From: Pontibacter actiniarum
Lineage (GTDB): Bacteria; Bacteroidota; Bacteroidia; Cytophagales; Hymenobacteraceae
Length of the DNA: 64,000 bases
Direction: 5' to 3'
Assembly: GCF_003585765.1 (NCBI RefSeq)
Contig: NZ_CP021235.1
Span: 2,418,001-2,482,000, forward strand
Made by a program: the position numbers and the translations under genes. How positions within the stretch are numbered: position 1 is the stretch's first letter; the number at the start of each line of letters is the position of its first letter. Shown piece by piece: positions 54,388 through 64,000 of the stretch. A model generated the notes under the pieces. That model had not been told where the DNA came from. It saw only the letters and a list, made by a program, of their open reading frames with translations, and searched no databases.

Positions 54388-54684
54388 ATGGATTCATACC
54401 CTTTAAAACCTGAACACATGCGCGCACCGAACAACCTGACCAAGGGAGAGGTGCAGAAAAGCCTGGACGAACTGGATAGCAAAATAAAGACCCTGCGCGG
54501 CCGCCTGAACGCCACTACCGCCGACTCCAACAACACTTACCAGGAGCATATTGCCGGGCTGGAGCGCAAACGGGAGCTGATTGTAAAAAAGATGGGCGAC
54601 CCGAACAACCAGCAGCAGCACTGGAACGACCTGCACCACAATATAAGCGACCTGCACAACGAGGCAGACAACATGATCAAGTAA
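54388..54684 (+). CDS. Small helical hypothetical protein
   Basis: 98 residues from MDSYPLKPEHMRAPNNL. It is charged, with long helices (VQKSLDELDSKIKTLRGRL, GLERKRELIVKKMGD) likely to form a coiled coil, and ends HNISDLHNEADNMIK. No family recognised, no signal peptide. Its own terminator follows at once. Confidence 0.65.
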   Translation: MDSYPLKPEHMRAPNNLTKGEVQKSLDELDSKIKTLRGRLNATTADSNNTYQEHIAGLERKRELIVKKMGDPNNQQQHWNDLHHNISDLHNEADNMIK

Positions 54685-54691
54685 ACAAAAA

Positions 54692-54717
54692 GCCGCTGCA
54701 GTAGCTACTGCAGCGGC
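54692..54717. terminator. Terminator shared with PaaN gene
   Basis: GCCGCTGCAGTAG (54692-54704) directly adjoins its exact complement (54705-54717), so the palindrome is unbroken; T residues follow. Confidence 0.75.
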
Positions 54718-54743
54718 ATTTTTAGCATTTAGATAAACGGAGC

Positions 54744-56417
54744 TTACCCCATAGCCGGTTCGCGGAAGCCAACCCAGGTAAAGCGCTTGATCACAAACTC
54801 TGGGTTTGTGAAAGAGGCGTTACCCGCCGGGTTACCGCCCGTTACGTGGAAGTCAGAGAAACTGGCGTTCTGATTGACGTAGATGTTGCCCGTCAGGTTA
54901 AAGCTCACCGGTGTGCCGGCCAGCCCCATTTCGTCCATAATCTTCTCCTTCACGGCAGGGTCTGTGGTGTAGGCGCCGCAGGAAATCGCGCCGTGGCTCA
55001 TGGCCATGGTTTTGGCTATCTCAATCGACTGCTCGGTGTTCTTCGTTTTGATGATCAGCACCACTGGCCCAAATAGCTCACGGCTGTAGCTTTCCTTCTC
55101 TGTGGCATCCACTTCGTAAATTACCGGAGTGCAGGTACGCGCGTTGCTGAACATCGGGTTCTCAAAATCGCAGGTGCTCAACACCTCACGCCCCTTCACA
55201 GAAGATGCGCTTTTCACACGCTCGGCCGTTGCCGGGTTTTGGATGGCACCCAAGATGTGCGGGGCCGCTTTCGGGTTGTTGACGAGTGCTGTTACGGCAC
55301 CGGCAATCTTCTCCACCACATCCTCATAAGGCACCGTTTCCCCGCCTACTTTTATACCTGTTTCCGGCACATAGAAGTTCTGTGGTGCTGTGCACATCTG
55401 GCCGGAGTACAGAGTTACCGAAAAAGCCAGGTTCTGCGCCACCTTGTCCAGGTCGTCTACAGAGTCCAGTATGATTGAGTTTACCCCTGTTTTCTCGGTA
55501 AAGGTGGTTTTACCCGGCAGGCTCTCCACATAGTTGCCGAACTCCGTGCCGCCCGTGTAGTCTATCAGTTTTACCTTCGGATGCTCAGCCAGGTCCTTGG
55601 TGATCAGCTTATCGTCGGCATCCACGCCCAGCTGGCAGATGTTCGGGTCAAGCCCGTTTTCCTGCAGCACCTTCTGCACCTCGGCCACTACAATAGCGAT
55701 AGGCAGTACGGCTTTCGGGTGCGGCTTCACAATCACCGGGTTACCGGTCACGAGGCTGGCGAACATGCCCGGCACCGTGTTCCAAGTCGGGAAGGTAGAG
55801 CAGCCGATAACCAGGGCAACGCCTTTCGGCACGGCTCTCCAGCTCTTGTTCAGCTTCAGGTTATACTTGCCCATTGGCTTTTCCCACTCAGTGCTCTCCG
55901 GAAAACGCGTCTGCTCTTCGTAGCCGGAAGCAATTGCCTCCAGGGCACGGTCAGCGGCATGCGGGCCGGAAGCCTGGAAAGACATCAGGTAGGCTTGCCC
56001 GGTGGTGTGCATGGTGGCGTAGGCAATTTCGAAGAAGCGCGGCTTTATGTTCTCCAGCGCCTCCACCAGCAGGGCGGCACGGTCGGCAGGCTTTACCTTG
56101 CGCCACTGGTGGTATGCCTCCTCGGCACGGTTTACCAGTGTTTCGGGGTCGAAGTACGGGTATTTCACCCCCAACGCCTGCTGCTCGTACGGAGACTCCT
56201 CCTGCCCCACCCAAGCCGCCGGGTCCTGCTGCAGCAGCTCTGTAAAGTTGTTGTTCAGGTGCTCCTTATACTTCTCACGGCCTTCTTTATCAGCGTTCTC
56301 GCCATATACATCCGGTAGCGGGTTTTCAGGGTAATGGGCAAAGAAAGTACGCTCATGAAGTGCCTGCACAGCTTTATCAAGAACCTCTTGATGCTTATCC
56401 ATCAAATTTAGTTTCAT
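54744..56417 (-). CDS. paaN: PaaN-type aldehyde dehydrogenase
   Basis: 557 residues. The leading block HQEVLDKAVQALHERTFFA and HYPENPLPDVYGE is that of PaaN, longer than common aldehyde dehydrogenases. NAD site GVALVIGCSTFPTWN, PHPKAVLPIAIVVAEV; catalytic Cys in LYSGQMCTAPQNFYV; Glu in ELFGPVVLI. PaaN/PaaZ-type enzymes oxidise the ring-opened aldehyde in phenylacetate breakdown. No other paa genes are visible, so the substrate could differ. Confidence 0.9.
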   Translation of the reverse strand: MKLNLMDKHQEVLDKAVQALHERTFFAHYPENPLPDVYGENADKEGREKYKEHLNNNFTELLQQDPAAWVGQEESPYEQQALGVKYPYFDPETLVNRAEEAYHQWRKVKPADRAALLVEALENIKPRFFEIAYATMHTTGQAYLMSFQASGPHAADRALEAIASGYEEQTRFPESTEWEKPMGKYNLKLNKSWRAVPKGVALVIGCSTFPTWNTVPGMFASLVTGNPVIVKPHPKAVLPIAIVVAEVQKVLQENGLDPNICQLGVDADDKLITKDLAEHPKVKLIDYTGGTEFGNYVESLPGKTTFTEKTGVNSIILDSVDDLDKVAQNLAFSVTLYSGQMCTAPQNFYVPETGIKVGGETVPYEDVVEKIAGAVTALVNNPKAAPHILGAIQNPATAERVKSASSVKGREVLSTCDFENPMFSNARTCTPVIYEVDATEKESYSRELFGPVVLIIKTKNTEQSIEIAKTMAMSHGAISCGAYTTDPAVKEKIMDEMGLAGTPVSFNLTGNIYVNQNASFSDFHVTGGNPAGNASFTNPEFVIKRFTWVGFREPAMG

Positions 56418-56611
56418 AGTTATTTTATTATATTTTATTTAGGAATAGAAACATTTTAATATTAAACACAGTTGAAGGAAAGATACGGAAAAAAAATGTA
56501 AGACGAAGACTACAGCTATAATTTCATCTGGCGGTTTTTTGGTACTTTTGCGGTACATGTCTTTGCAGCGTACAAATTCTGAAAAGATATTTTTGATTTT
56601 ATATCGTACTA

Positions 56612-59600
56612 ATGCCTACCCTCTCCCTACTGCTTAAGCGCTGCCTGTGCACAGCTTTCCTGTGCCTCCTGTACGTAACCCTGTCGCAGGCGCAAGGCCC
56701 TGAAGCAGGGTTCGGCCACCAAACCGTGCCCAACCGGGTGGTCTATAAACTGAAGCCGCAGCAACCGGTGCTCGCCCGCTCGGCCCAAAGCAACAGCATG
56801 GCCCAGGCACTACAGCGTATCGGCGCAAAGCAGGTACGGCAGAAGTTTCCGGAGGTAGCCGCCACACAGGCATTGGCCAACGCCCGGAAGGCTGGCCCGG
56901 CCGTAGACCTTACGCTGATTCATGAGCTGGAGTACGGGGCAGGCTACACGTTTGAGCAGGTAAGGACCGCCCTGCTGAGCACTGGCCAGGTAGCGTATGT
57001 GGAGCGCCTCTACATACGGGAGCCACTTTCCCAGCCCAACGACCCTGCCGCAGACTCCACTAAAACTACGCAGTACTACCTGAAACAGGTGCAGGCTTAT
57101 GCCGGTTGGGAGGTAGAACAGGGCGACACCAGCGTGGTCATCGGCGTGCTGGACACCGGCTTCCGCCTCTCGCACCAGGACCTGAACACGAAGGTAAAGC
57201 ACAACTACGCCGACCCTATCGACGGCATCGACAACGACGGTGACGGCTACATAGACAACTACAGCGGCTGGGACTTTGCCGACAAAGACAACAACGTGTA
57301 CGACGATACCCCCTGGAAAGGCCACGGAACGGCGGTGGCTGGTGTGGCAGCAGCGGCCACTAACAACGCCACAGGCATGGCAGGTGTGGGGTACCGTAGC
57401 CTATTCATGCCTATCAAGGTTTTCTCCTCCTCCCCCAACGGCCCCTTCGCCGGCTACGAGGCCATTGTGTATGCCGCTAACAAAGGGTGTAAAGTCATAA
57501 ACCTCTCTTGGGGCGGCACCGGCTTTTCGGAGTTTGAGCAGGATGTGATCAACTACGCCGTGTTGGAGAAGGATGTGCTGTTAGTAGCCTCAGCCGGAAA
57601 CCGGAATACTTTCGAGGACATCTATCCGGCCTCCTACGACAACGTGCTCTCCGTGGGAGGGGCCGACAAGCAGGATGTGAAGTATAAGGACCATACCTAC
57701 AGCTATAAGCTGGACATGATTTCGCCAAGTTCCGGCATCTACTCCACCTCCTTAAGCGGCGACAACAGGTACAGCAGCTTCGGCGGCACCTCGTACGCCT
57801 CCCCTACGGTGGCTGGCGGAGCAGCTTTGGTCCGGAGCCGCTTTCCGGAGCTGAGTGCCCGGCAGGTGGCCGAGCGCCTGCGTGCCACCACCGACCATAT
57901 CTACGGTCTGGAAGGGAACCAGCCGTACCTGGAAATGCTGGGCACCGGACGCTTCAACCTGAAGAAGGCACTAAAGGTACAGGTGCCCACATCGGTGCGT
58001 TGCGTAGCCTTTGCCCCACAGCCAAAGCAGAGCCTGGGGGCCGGCCGTAGTATAGCCATAGATGCCAGTTTCATCAACTTCCTCTCTCCTACCAGTCAGC
58101 TGGAAGTAACGCTTACCTCCCTGTCTCCTTATGTAAGTATAACACAGGGCAGCGCCAGCCTCGGCAGTATGGTTACCATGGGTAGCGCCTCTACCGGGGC
58201 CAGGCCTTTTGTGATAAAAATTGCGGCCGATGCCCCGGGAAACCAGAAAGTGTACCTGCGCCTGGGGTACTCCGACGGCACCTACCAGGATTTCCAGCAT
58301 TTCGAGCTGTTCATCAACCCGAGCTTTGTCACGCTTACCGCCAATAACCTGCACCTGACCCTGAACAGCGAAGGCAACATAGGCTACAACGGCCTGAACA
58401 TGAAACAGGGTGTGGGCATGACCTACAAAGACGGTGCTTCGCTGCTCTTTGAAGGGGGCCTGCTGCTGGCAACCAATGCCGGCGTGGTGGCGGACAACAT
58501 CCACAACTCCAGTTGGGAGAACGACAGAAACTTTACCCCGCTGAGCCTCACCAGCCTGCAGTTCGATACGCCCCTGGCAGACCAGGAGGTACGCACCGCC
58601 ATGCGAACCAACGTGGAGGGCCATCCGCTCGTGGAGGTTAAGACCGCCGGCTTTGCCTGGTCCGGCGCTCCAAACCAGGACTTTGTGATCCTGGAGTACC
58701 AGGTGACCAACCGCTCTTCCGAAACCATCAACCGCCTGCATGCCGGCCTCTTTGCCGACTGGGATATTGGCAACTACACAGCCAACATGGCAGCCTGGGA
58801 CGAGGAGCTACAACTGGGGTACGCTTATAGTACTACCCAAACGCTCCCTTACGCGGGTATCAAACTACTCACGACCGAAAACCAGGTCATCTACCACGCC
58901 ATTGATAACGTAGGAGGCAACGACTCTACCGTGTCTGTGGATGATGGCTTTTCTAACGAGGAGAAGTACAAAATTATAGCGAACGGCAAAAGCCGCTTGC
59001 GCGCTGGCGGCTCAGCCGGTAACAGCATATCGCACGTGGTGGGCGCCACCACGCTAGACCTGGCCCCGGGCCAGACGAAGACCGTTGCCTTTGCCGTACT
59101 GGCCGGCGACAACCTGGAGGCACTTAAACAGCATGCACAGGCGGCACAGCAAAAGTATACCCGGATCAAAACAGGCCCTGCACCGGTTGCCGCCGCGTAC
59201 GAAACCTGCCTTGCCGAACCGGTGGTGCTAGCACCCGAAAACGGCAGCTACTTTAACTTCTACTCCGATGCAGAGGCAAGCAACCTGCTACACGCCGGGA
59301 AAACCTATACCGTGCCTACCACAGCGCCAAGCACAACTGTTTATGTAGCCAACGCAGACTCCCTGTTTCTAAGTGCGGCAGTACCGATGGAGGTAACCGT
59401 GTTGCCAAACGCCACGGCGAAGTTCAGGGGCTTGCCTCCCTACATACAGGCAGGGCGCGATTTCCGTGTAAAGGATTTAAGTGACCATGCCACGATCTGG
59501 ATGTGGGACTTTGGCGACGGCACGACCTCTTCGTCTCAGGAGCCCACACATACCTATAAAGCCCCGGGCAAGTATACCATTGAGCTGACGGTTATGAACA

Positions 59601-59902
59601 GGCTTACCTGTACCTCCAGCTCCTATAGCCAGGCTGTTACAGTGTTCGACACAAAGCTGAGGCTCTACCCGAACCCGATAAAAGACGTGCTGGCCATTAC
59701 GCTCACCAGCCCGCTGGATCCTGACGCGGCACCCGTGCTGCAACTGACCGACCTGAGCGGCAAGACTATCACAGCCATGCCGTCCGCTACCGACGAGGCG
59801 AACGTTTACTATAACCTGGGCAGCCTGAAAGCAGGGTTCTACATTGCCCGGCTTACCTACCAGGGCGAGACCTACGTGGAGCGGGTGCTGCTACGGAAAT
59901 AG
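56612..59902 (+). CDS. Secreted subtilase with PKD domain and T9SS tail
   Basis: 1096 residues. Signal peptide in the first 28 residues (CLCTAFLCLLYVTLSQAQG); an inhibitor-like prodomain to about 140; catalytic triad Asp181 (VLDTGFR), His238 (KGHGTAVAG) and Ser394 (GGTSYASP). After a beta-rich region, a PKD domain near 960-1010 (WMWDFGDGTTSSSQEP, HTYKAPGKYTIEL) and a C-terminal sorting domain (LRLYPNPIKDVLAITL). The last is the type IX secretion mark of Bacteroidota. It should be an exported, surface or extracellular protease. Confidence 0.93.
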   Translation: MPTLSLLLKRCLCTAFLCLLYVTLSQAQGPEAGFGHQTVPNRVVYKLKPQQPVLARSAQSNSMAQALQRIGAKQVRQKFPEVAATQALANARKAGPAVDLTLIHELEYGAGYTFEQVRTALLSTGQVAYVERLYIREPLSQPNDPAADSTKTTQYYLKQVQAYAGWEVEQGDTSVVIGVLDTGFRLSHQDLNTKVKHNYADPIDGIDNDGDGYIDNYSGWDFADKDNNVYDDTPWKGHGTAVAGVAAAATNNATGMAGVGYRSLFMPIKVFSSSPNGPFAGYEAIVYAANKGCKVINLSWGGTGFSEFEQDVINYAVLEKDVLLVASAGNRNTFEDIYPASYDNVLSVGGADKQDVKYKDHTYSYKLDMISPSSGIYSTSLSGDNRYSSFGGTSYASPTVAGGAALVRSRFPELSARQVAERLRATTDHIYGLEGNQPYLEMLGTGRFNLKKALKVQVPTSVRCVAFAPQPKQSLGAGRSIAIDASFINFLSPTSQLEVTLTSLSPYVSITQGSASLGSMVTMGSASTGARPFVIKIAADAPGNQKVYLRLGYSDGTYQDFQHFELFINPSFVTLTANNLHLTLNSEGNIGYNGLNMKQGVGMTYKDGASLLFEGGLLLATNAGVVADNIHNSSWENDRNFTPLSLTSLQFDTPLADQEVRTAMRTNVEGHPLVEVKTAGFAWSGAPNQDFVILEYQVTNRSSETINRLHAGLFADWDIGNYTANMAAWDEELQLGYAYSTTQTLPYAGIKLLTTENQVIYHAIDNVGGNDSTVSVDDGFSNEEKYKIIANGKSRLRAGGSAGNSISHVVGATTLDLAPGQTKTVAFAVLAGDNLEALKQHAQAAQQKYTRIKTGPAPVAAAYETCLAEPVVLAPENGSYFNFYSDAEASNLLHAGKTYTVPTTAPSTTVYVANADSLFLSAAVPMEVTVLPNATAKFRGLPPYIQAGRDFRVKDLSDHATIWMWDFGDGTTSSSQEPTHTYKAPGKYTIELTVMNRLTCTSSSYSQAVTVFDTKLRLYPNPIKDVLAITLTSPLDPDAAPVLQLTDLSGKTITAMPSATDEANVYYNLGSLKAGFYIARLTYQGETYVERVLLRK

Positions 59903-59936
59903 CCCTGCTTTCGTAACGGCGTGTGCTCATCAGGAA

Positions 59937-59994
59937 AACGTATCTAAACAAAAAGGCCTCTCCGATCGGAGAGGCCTTTTTGTTTAGATACGTT
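59937..59994. terminator. Very long bidirectional terminator
   Basis: A 27-base perfect stem (59937-59963 with 59968-59994) and a GATC loop between protease and aconitase genes. Confidence 0.92.
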
Positions 59995-60006
59995 ACAGTT
60001 CAGCAA

Positions 60007-62286
60007 TTACGCACCTGCGTTTTGCTTCTGCTGCTGGCGGATCAGGTTAAGCGCTGATCCAGCTTTGAACCACGCAATCTGTCCCTCGTTGTAAGTATGG
60101 TTAACAAGGAAGCTGTCCTGGCTACCGTCTGAGTGGTGCAGCACCACTTTCAACGGCTTGCCTTCCTGGAAGTCTTCCAAGCCAAGGATGTCGATTGTAT
60201 CGGTTTCCTCTACCAGGTCATAATCCGCTTTGTTCGCGAACGTAAGGCCCAGCATACCCTGCTTCTTCAGGTTGGTTTCGTGGATACGCGCGAAAGACTT
60301 CACGATAACGGCACGAACGCCCAGGTGACGCGGCTCCATGGCAGCGTGCTCACGCGAAGAACCTTCACCGTAGTTTTCGTCACCTACCACTACTGTACCG
60401 ATACCGGCAGCTTTGTAAGTACGGGCAGTAGCCGGCACTGTATCGTAGCCACGGGTCATGTCGTTGTACACGTTGTTAGCCTCACCGTTGAAAGCATTGA
60501 TGGCACCGATCAACATGTTGTTAGAGATGTTGTCCAGGTGGCCACGGTACTTCAACCACGGGCCTGCCATAGAGATATGGTCCGTAGTACACTTACCTTG
60601 TGCTTTAATCAGAAGCTTCAGGCCTTTCAGGTCTGTGCCTTCCCATGGCTTAAAGCCTTCCAGCAGTTGCAGACGGTCAGATGTAGGGGCTACCACAACC
60701 TCTACAGTGCTGCCATCTTCAGCTGGCGCCACGTAACCTGCGTCTTCTACTGCGAAACCTTGCGCTGGCATTTCCACACCTCTTGGCTCATCCAGCTTCA
60801 CCTGCTGGCCGTCCCTGTTGGTCAGGGTGTCAGTAAGCGGGTTGAATGTAAGGTCGCCGGCAATAGCGAAAGCCGTTACGATTTCTGGCGAAGCCACGAA
60901 CGCGTGTGTGTTCGGGTTACCGTCGTTACGCTTGGCAAAGTTACGGTTGAAAGACGTGATGATAGAGTTCTTGCGAGTCGGGTCGTCTGTATGACGCGCC
61001 CACTGGCCGATGCACGGACCGCAAGCGTTAGCCAACACAACACCACCCATACCTGCGAAAGTATCTAACAAGCCGTCGCGCGCGGTAGTATAGCGTACCA
61101 GTTCAGAGCCTGGTGTGATTGTGAATTCAGCCTGCGCCTCCAGGTTCTTCTCAACGGCTTGTGCCGCCACAGAAGCAGAGCGTGTAATATCTTCGTAAGA
61201 GGAGTTGGTGCAAGATCCGATCAGACCTACTTCCAGCTTAGCTGGCCAGCCGTGCTCTTTAACTACAGCAGCGAACTGAGAAATTGGCCAAGCCGCATCC
61301 GGCGTGAACGGGCCGTTTACGTGTGGCTCCAGTGTAGAAAGGTCGATCTCGATCAGTTGGTCGTAGTATGCAGCCGGGTCAGCGTATACTTCGTCATCAG
61401 CGCGAAGTACGTGTGCCACCTCGTCCGCAAGCTGTACGATTTCTTCACGCTTGGTACCGTTCAGGTAAACGCGCATTTTCTCGTCGTAAGCAAATACAGA
61501 GGTAGTTGCGCCGATCTCTGCACCCATGTTACAGATCGTACCTTTACCAGTACAAGAAAGGCTCTCAGCACCCTCACCGAAGTACTCCACGATAGCACCC
61601 GTACCACCTTTTACGGTCAGGATACCGGCCACTTTCAGGATAACGTCTTTTGGAGATGTCCAGCCGCTCATTTTGCCTGTCAGCTTCACGCCGATTACTT
61701 TCGGGAACTTCAGCTCCCAAGGCATGCCAGCCATCACGTCTACCGCGTCAGCACCACCAACACCGATCGCGACCATACCCAAACCACCTGCGTTAGGTGT
61801 GTGGGAGTCCGTACCGATCATCATACCGCCTGGGAACGCGTAGTTCTCCAGCACTACCTGGTGAATGATACCTGCACCTGGCTTCCAGAAGCCAAGGCCA
61901 TACTTGTTAGATACAGAAGCCAGGAAGTCATAAACCTCTTTGTTCTCGTTGTATGCGTCCTGCAAGTCAGAATCAGCACCGGTACGAGCCTGAATCAAGT
62001 GATCGCAGTGTACAGTAGACGGCACTGCCGCTTGAGGCTTACCTGCCTGCATGAACTGAAGCAAAGCCATCTGCGCCGTCGCATCCTGCATCGCCACTCT
62101 GTCCGGAGCAAAATCTACGTAAGACTTTCCACGCTCAAAACCTTGCTTTGCTGCACCATCATACAAGTGTGCGTACAGGATCTTCTCTGTCAGGGTGAGC
62201 GGACGGCCTACTGCCTGGCGGGCAGCATTAACGCGCTCTTCCATGCCGGCATATACTGCCTTGATCATTTCTAAATCAAATGCCAT
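60007..62286 (-). CDS. acn: Aconitate hydratase, mitochondrial-type
   Basis: 759 residues of the mitochondrial-type aconitase (AcnA-like architecture but short form). Cluster ligands are in [11 protein letters not shown] and [29 protein letters not shown] and [14 protein letters not shown] are the substrate loops. It isomerises citrate to isocitrate with a [4Fe-4S] cluster. Alone on the minus strand; the terminator is shared with the subtilase. Confidence 0.96.
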   Translation of the reverse strand: MAFDLEMIKAVYAGMEERVNAARQAVGRPLTLTEKILYAHLYDGAAKQGFERGKSYVDFAPDRVAMQDATAQMALLQFMQAGKPQAAVPSTVHCDHLIQARTGADSDLQDAYNENKEVYDFLASVSNKYGLGFWKPGAGIIHQVVLENYAFPGGMMIGTDSHTPNAGGLGMVAIGVGGADAVDVMAGMPWELKFPKVIGVKLTGKMSGWTSPKDVILKVAGILTVKGGTGAIVEYFGEGAESLSCTGKGTICNMGAEIGATTSVFAYDEKMRVYLNGTKREEIVQLADEVAHVLRADDEVYADPAAYYDQLIEIDLSTLEPHVNGPFTPDAAWPISQFAAVVKEHGWPAKLEVGLIGSCTNSSYEDITRSASVAAQAVEKNLEAQAEFTITPGSELVRYTTARDGLLDTFAGMGGVVLANACGPCIGQWARHTDDPTRKNSIITSFNRNFAKRNDGNPNTHAFVASPEIVTAFAIAGDLTFNPLTDTLTNRDGQQVKLDEPRGVEMPAQGFAVEDAGYVAPAEDGSTVEVVVAPTSDRLQLLEGFKPWEGTDLKGLKLLIKAQGKCTTDHISMAGPWLKYRGHLDNISNNMLIGAINAFNGEANNVYNDMTRGYDTVPATARTYKAAGIGTVVVGDENYGEGSSREHAAMEPRHLGVRAVIVKSFARIHETNLKKQGMLGLTFANKADYDLVEETDTIDILGLEDFQEGKPLKVVLHHSDGSQDSFLVNHTYNEGQIAWFKAGSALNLIRQQQKQNAGA

Positions 62287-62478
62287 AGTTTGCTATTGTT
62301 AGTGTTTTATACTCTATTTACTAAAGTCTACAAATGTACGAAAACTATATATCTTGAAAAACATTAGCATCTATGAATATAGGTTGCTACATTATTCAGC
62401 ATGCATAATTTCTGGAATGCGGAATTCTAAGACATATCCTGTACTTTTGCAGCGTTTAAGTTTTTAAATGTTTACCGC

Positions 62479-63747
62479 ATGAAACATCACTTTCTTAATA
62501 CCCCGGCTAGCCTGATTTTGTTTTTCACTTTTGCGCTAACGCAGCTGGTAAGCTCTTGTACTTCTATGACATCGACAAAAAACACCATACAGCCCGGCAC
62601 CTGGCGTGTAAGCCTGCAACATGCCGAAGGAAAGGAAATCCCTTTTATAATGGAGGCCGAGGAACAGAACGGCAAAACTGTCTTATACCTGGTAAACGGC
62701 GAGGAGCGCATCCTGGTGGATGATATTGAGCAGCAGGGCGACTCTGTAAAGATCGGGTTGCACATTTTTGATGCCGACCTGATTGCCAAAGTAGACGGCG
62801 GCAAGATGGCCGGTCGCTTTGTGAAAAACGACACCGCCACACCTTACGCCGTGCCTTTCACCGCTGAACACGGCCGTGAGAACCGCTTTGCGGCAAACCC
62901 TGCCCCAGCCGCCTATGATTTCGACGGCAAGTGGGAGGTGGTGTTCTCCGACAAGGAAGGCAACAACAGCTACAAGGCCGTGGGTGTGTTTGAGCAGCAG
63001 GAAAACCATGTTACCGGCACCTTCCTGACAGAAACCGGCGACTACCGTTACCTGGAAGGCCAGGTGGACGGCAGCGAGCTTAAGCTTTCTACATTCGACG
63101 GCAACCACGCCTACCTGTTCACCGCTACGCCAACCGGCGACAACACCCTCTCCGGTGGCTTTTACGCCGGCATGAACGGCTACGAGCAGTGGGCGGCCAA
63201 GCGAAACCCGCACGCCGAGCTGGCCAGCGCCGACTCGCTTACGTTCCTGAAGCCTGGCTTTGAAACGCTGTCTTTCACGTTCCCGAACCTTGAGGGCGAG
63301 CAGGTTTCTCTCTCAGATGACAAGTACAAAGGCAAGGTAGTGGTGGTGCAACTGCTGGGCTCCTGGTGCCCGAACTGCATGGACGAGACTAACTTCCTGG
63401 CCCCGTACTACGACAAGAACAAAGACCGCGGCCTGGAGATCATTGGCCTAGGCTTTGAGCGCAGCCCTGAATTTGACAAAGCCGCTGCGCGCCTGCAGAA
63501 GATGAAAGACCGCATGGACGTAAACTACGACCTGCTGGTGGCGGGCATCTCAGACAAGGAAGCTGCCGCCAAGGCCCTTCCCGCTCTGAACCATGTCCTT
63601 TCCTTCCCGACGACAATCTTTATCGGCCGCGATGGCAAGGTACGCAAGGTACATACCGGCTTTTCCGGCCCTGGCACCGGCAAGTACTACGAGGAGTTTG
63701 TAGCAGACTTCAACAAAATCATGGAAGAGCTGCTGGCGGAGAAATAG
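62479..63747 (+). CDS. TlpA-like thioredoxin-fold lipoprotein
   Basis: 422 residues. Signal TFALTQLVSSCTSM has a lipobox with Cys27. Residues 35-255 form a beta-rich N-terminal region; from 265 there is a TlpA/ResA thioredoxin domain with the redox pair Cys297 and Cys300 in LLGSWCPNCMDE, and the cis-Pro segment LSFPTTIFI. Such proteins reduce disulfides in the envelope, often for cytochrome maturation. TACTTTTG at 62442-62449 could be its -7 promoter element. It stands alone before a terminator. Confidence 0.9.
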   Translation: MKHHFLNTPASLILFFTFALTQLVSSCTSMTSTKNTIQPGTWRVSLQHAEGKEIPFIMEAEEQNGKTVLYLVNGEERILVDDIEQQGDSVKIGLHIFDADLIAKVDGGKMAGRFVKNDTATPYAVPFTAEHGRENRFAANPAPAAYDFDGKWEVVFSDKEGNNSYKAVGVFEQQENHVTGTFLTETGDYRYLEGQVDGSELKLSTFDGNHAYLFTATPTGDNTLSGGFYAGMNGYEQWAAKRNPHAELASADSLTFLKPGFETLSFTFPNLEGEQVSLSDDKYKGKVVVVQLLGSWCPNCMDETNFLAPYYDKNKDRGLEIIGLGFERSPEFDKAAARLQKMKDRMDVNYDLLVAGISDKEAAAKALPALNHVLSFPTTIFIGRDGKVRKVHTGFSGPGTGKYYEEFVADFNKIMEELLAEK

Positions 63748-63764
63748 CTCTTCCCCTGCCCCGC

Positions 63765-63818
63765 AAAGTATAGAAAAGGCCGCTGCTCGGGTGTGAGCAG
63801 CGGCCTTTTCTATACTTT
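63765..63818. terminator. Bidirectional terminator after TlpA-like gene
   Basis: A 24-base perfect stem (63765-63788 with 63795-63818); the outer part again is AAAGTATAG and its complement. Confidence 0.92.
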
Positions 63819-63838
63819 ACCGAATGGTAACGCAGGTG

Positions 63839-64000
63839 TTATTTACCCAGTTGCAACCAGTAGGTAAGGTTCATGCTGAAACGCTGCTCATAAAACGTAT
63901 AGCCTTTGTTTGCATCCGTAGTCGTATCGCTGTAGCTAAGGTAGTAGCCGCTTGCAACGTACCTCCTGTTCTCTACAGTTGCCTCACCGGCAAGGTCAGC
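63839..64000 (-). CDS. C-terminal part of a likely outer-membrane protein
   Basis: Only the last 53 codons are in the window, open to the edge. The text (TVENRRYVASGYYLSYSDT, then YTFYEQRFSMNLTYWLQLGK) has alternating polar and aromatic residues like a beta-barrel or beta-sandwich end. The family cannot be named from this. Confidence 0.6.
   Translation of the reverse strand, partial: ADLAGEATVENRRYVASGYYLSYSDTTTDANKGYTFYEQRFSMNLTYWLQLGK

Noticed and set aside
56543..56550. Promoter for the subtilase from TACTTTTG
   Set aside because: A -7-like box is present but no TTTG lies at the right distance upstream.

Overview
The window looks like a chromosomal segment from an aerobic Bacteroidota bacterium, probably a Hymenobacteraceae/Pontibacter-like organism. 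This rests on a type IX secretion sorting tail on a subtilase, DUF3987 and RteC-like mobile-element genes, a TTTG-19-TAnnTTTG promoter, lipoproteins without strong Shine-Dalgarno sequences, and a very frequent AAGTATA/TATACTT word. The genus is inference, not proof.

Layout. (1) 1-8.9 kb is an AT-rich island lying against the 3' end of a tRNA-Arg gene. It holds a serine recombinase, a DUF3987 ATPase, an RteC-like protein, a ribbon-helix-helix protein, a possible HEPN protein, LysR, GNAT and several unknown genes. (2) 9.1-14.1 kb is ordinary chromosome: ohr, sucC, two tandem AI-2E/PerM-family permeases and a lolD-like ATPase. (3) 14.4-26 kb is a molybdoenzyme block. It has a three-subunit PaoABC/xanthine-oxidase-family dehydrogenase with XdhC and MocA maturation factors, followed by molybdopterin synthesis genes moaA, moeA, moaC, a mobA fusion, moaD and moaE, a TauE-type exporter and the decayed tail of moeB. 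(4) 26-36 kb is a redox and metal region: two possible gene remnants, a multicopper oxidase, AraC regulator, metallo-beta-lactamase-fold protein, His-rich cation exporter, DoxX, a porin broken by two in-frame stops, a metal-binding HMA protein, a broken GIY-YIG gene and a flavodoxin-RidA fusion. (5) 36.6-37.1 kb has two tRNA-Pro genes.

(6) 37.1-48.6 kb is an AT-richer accessory region of small, functionally unrelated genes: CPBP, two related AraC regulators, VOC, SnoaL-like, NADPH oxidoreductase with HxlR, acetolactate decarboxylase, Arr, and a flavoprotein monooxygenase. They are separated by imperfect inverted repeats with outer RYYYAAC/GTTRRRY-like ends, resembling attC sites of an integron cassette array lacking an integrase. 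(7) 49.5-54.1 kb is a stressosome-type operon: RsbR, RsbS, RsbT, a phosphatase with a fused ATPase domain, and a histidine kinase with an extra N-terminal ATPase domain. A convergent single-domain response regulator follows. (8) 54.4-64 kb returns to housekeeping: PaaN-type aldehyde dehydrogenase, secreted subtilase, aconitase, a TlpA-like lipoprotein and the 3' end of a likely outer-membrane protein.

A recurrent feature is gene decay by single changes in otherwise intact frames (porin, GIY-YIG, monooxygenase, CPBP, moeB). The most unusual items are the cassette-like region, the expanded stressosome operon, the repeated AAGTATA word and the flavodoxin-RidA fusion. No function was confirmed by a database search; all assignments come from reading motifs and gene order.
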